Part shown: positions 12,827-12,956 of the stretch, piece by piece
How the letters are laid out: each line of letters opens with the position of its first letter
Position numbering within the stretch: position 1 is the first letter of the stretch
From: CAZNYN01 sp964422205
GTDB lineage: Bacteria; Synergistota; Synergistia; Synergistales; Synergistaceae
NCBI GenBank assembly: GCA_964422205.1
Contig: CAYRAI010000050.1
Coordinates: forward strand, 1-12,956
DNA: 12,956 nucleotides
Reading direction: 5' to 3'
Position numbers and translations under genes: made by a program
The notes under the pieces: generated by a model
Databases searched by the model: none
The model's input: only the letters and a program-made list of their open reading frames with translations
What the model was told of the DNA's origin: nothing

Positions 12827-12956
12827 TTATTTCTTGGTTTTAGCCTTAAGCTGGTCGCAAATACCTTTCCACAGAGAGAGAAGGGTAAAGCCGATTATTA
12901 CTAAATCAGAACTTCCGTTCCGTCAAATATAACTTTGTCGTCGACTTCAATGCGCG
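12827..12956 (-). pseudogene. Right-edge gene end, partial, possibly frameshifted
   Basis: Two leftward frames meet here. One enters from the right edge and reads R-I-E-V-D-D-K-V-I-F-D-G-T-E-V-L-I, then stops at 12901-12903. A second, open from 12922 without any ATG, GTG or TTG, reads S-D-L-V-I-I-G-F-T-L-L-S-L-W-K-G-I-C-D-Q and a lysine-rich tail, stopping at 12827-12829. A single shift near 12905-12920 would join them into one C-terminus with a membrane-like helix and basic tail. I do not recognise the protein. It could equally be the true end of one gene followed by a chance frame. The terminator at 12740-12783 is suitably placed for a leftward gene. Confidence 0.3.

Overview
The window looks like a chromosomal piece of a strictly bacterial, probably diderm (Gram-negative type), amino-acid-fermenting anaerobe. 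This rests on a non-lipidated signal peptide on the ABC binding protein, a Sec-exported 5'-nucleotidase, strong AGGAGG-type ribosome binding sites and the gene content. A Synergistota-type host would fit, but this is inference; there is no taxonomic marker in the window beyond one tRNA.

Layout, left to right. (1) 1-130: tRNA-Thr(TGT) with its own terminator. (2) 226-5256: a complete nucleoside/purine-type ABC importer of the BMP class, split into two divergent arms. The leftward arm encodes the substrate-binding protein (2463-3542), then a terminator and a new promoter, then two overlapping permease genes (1199-2311 and 270-1199). The rightward arm encodes the double-domain ATPase (3730-5256). 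(3) 5398-10755: a visibly more AT-rich cassette with a YheO/DauR-type regulator (leftward), divergent ridA, two different fold-type II PLP enzymes of the D-cysteine desulfhydrase/ACC deaminase group, and an NhaC-family sodium/proton antiporter. (4) 10756-12720: a control region with repeated heptamers, then a secreted UshA-type 5'-nucleotidase. (5) 12721-12956: a terminator and the leftward-facing end of a gene that runs off the window and seems frameshifted or unusual.

The most interesting part is the cassette at 5398-10755. The same 23-base promoter/operator (TTGACT -35 box, a palindrome ACTAAAA-N4-TTTTAGT filling the -35/-10 spacer) stands before ridA and again before the second PLP gene plus antiporter. 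This is what one expects of a small regulon controlled by the neighbouring DauR-like protein. A coherent reading is beta-elimination of a D-amino acid or beta-substituted alanine by the PLP enzymes, removal of the reactive 2-aminoacrylate by RidA, and ion-coupled substrate or product exchange by the antiporter. The two PLP proteins are not redundant copies: one keeps both expected active-site tyrosines, the other has Trp and Phe there.

Between the two PLP genes lies a 154-base element with inverted ends flanked by CTAG on both sides, inserted exactly at the stop codon of the first enzyme. It is followed by tandem promoters and a 260-base leader that begins with a perfect but orphan Shine-Dalgarno sequence.
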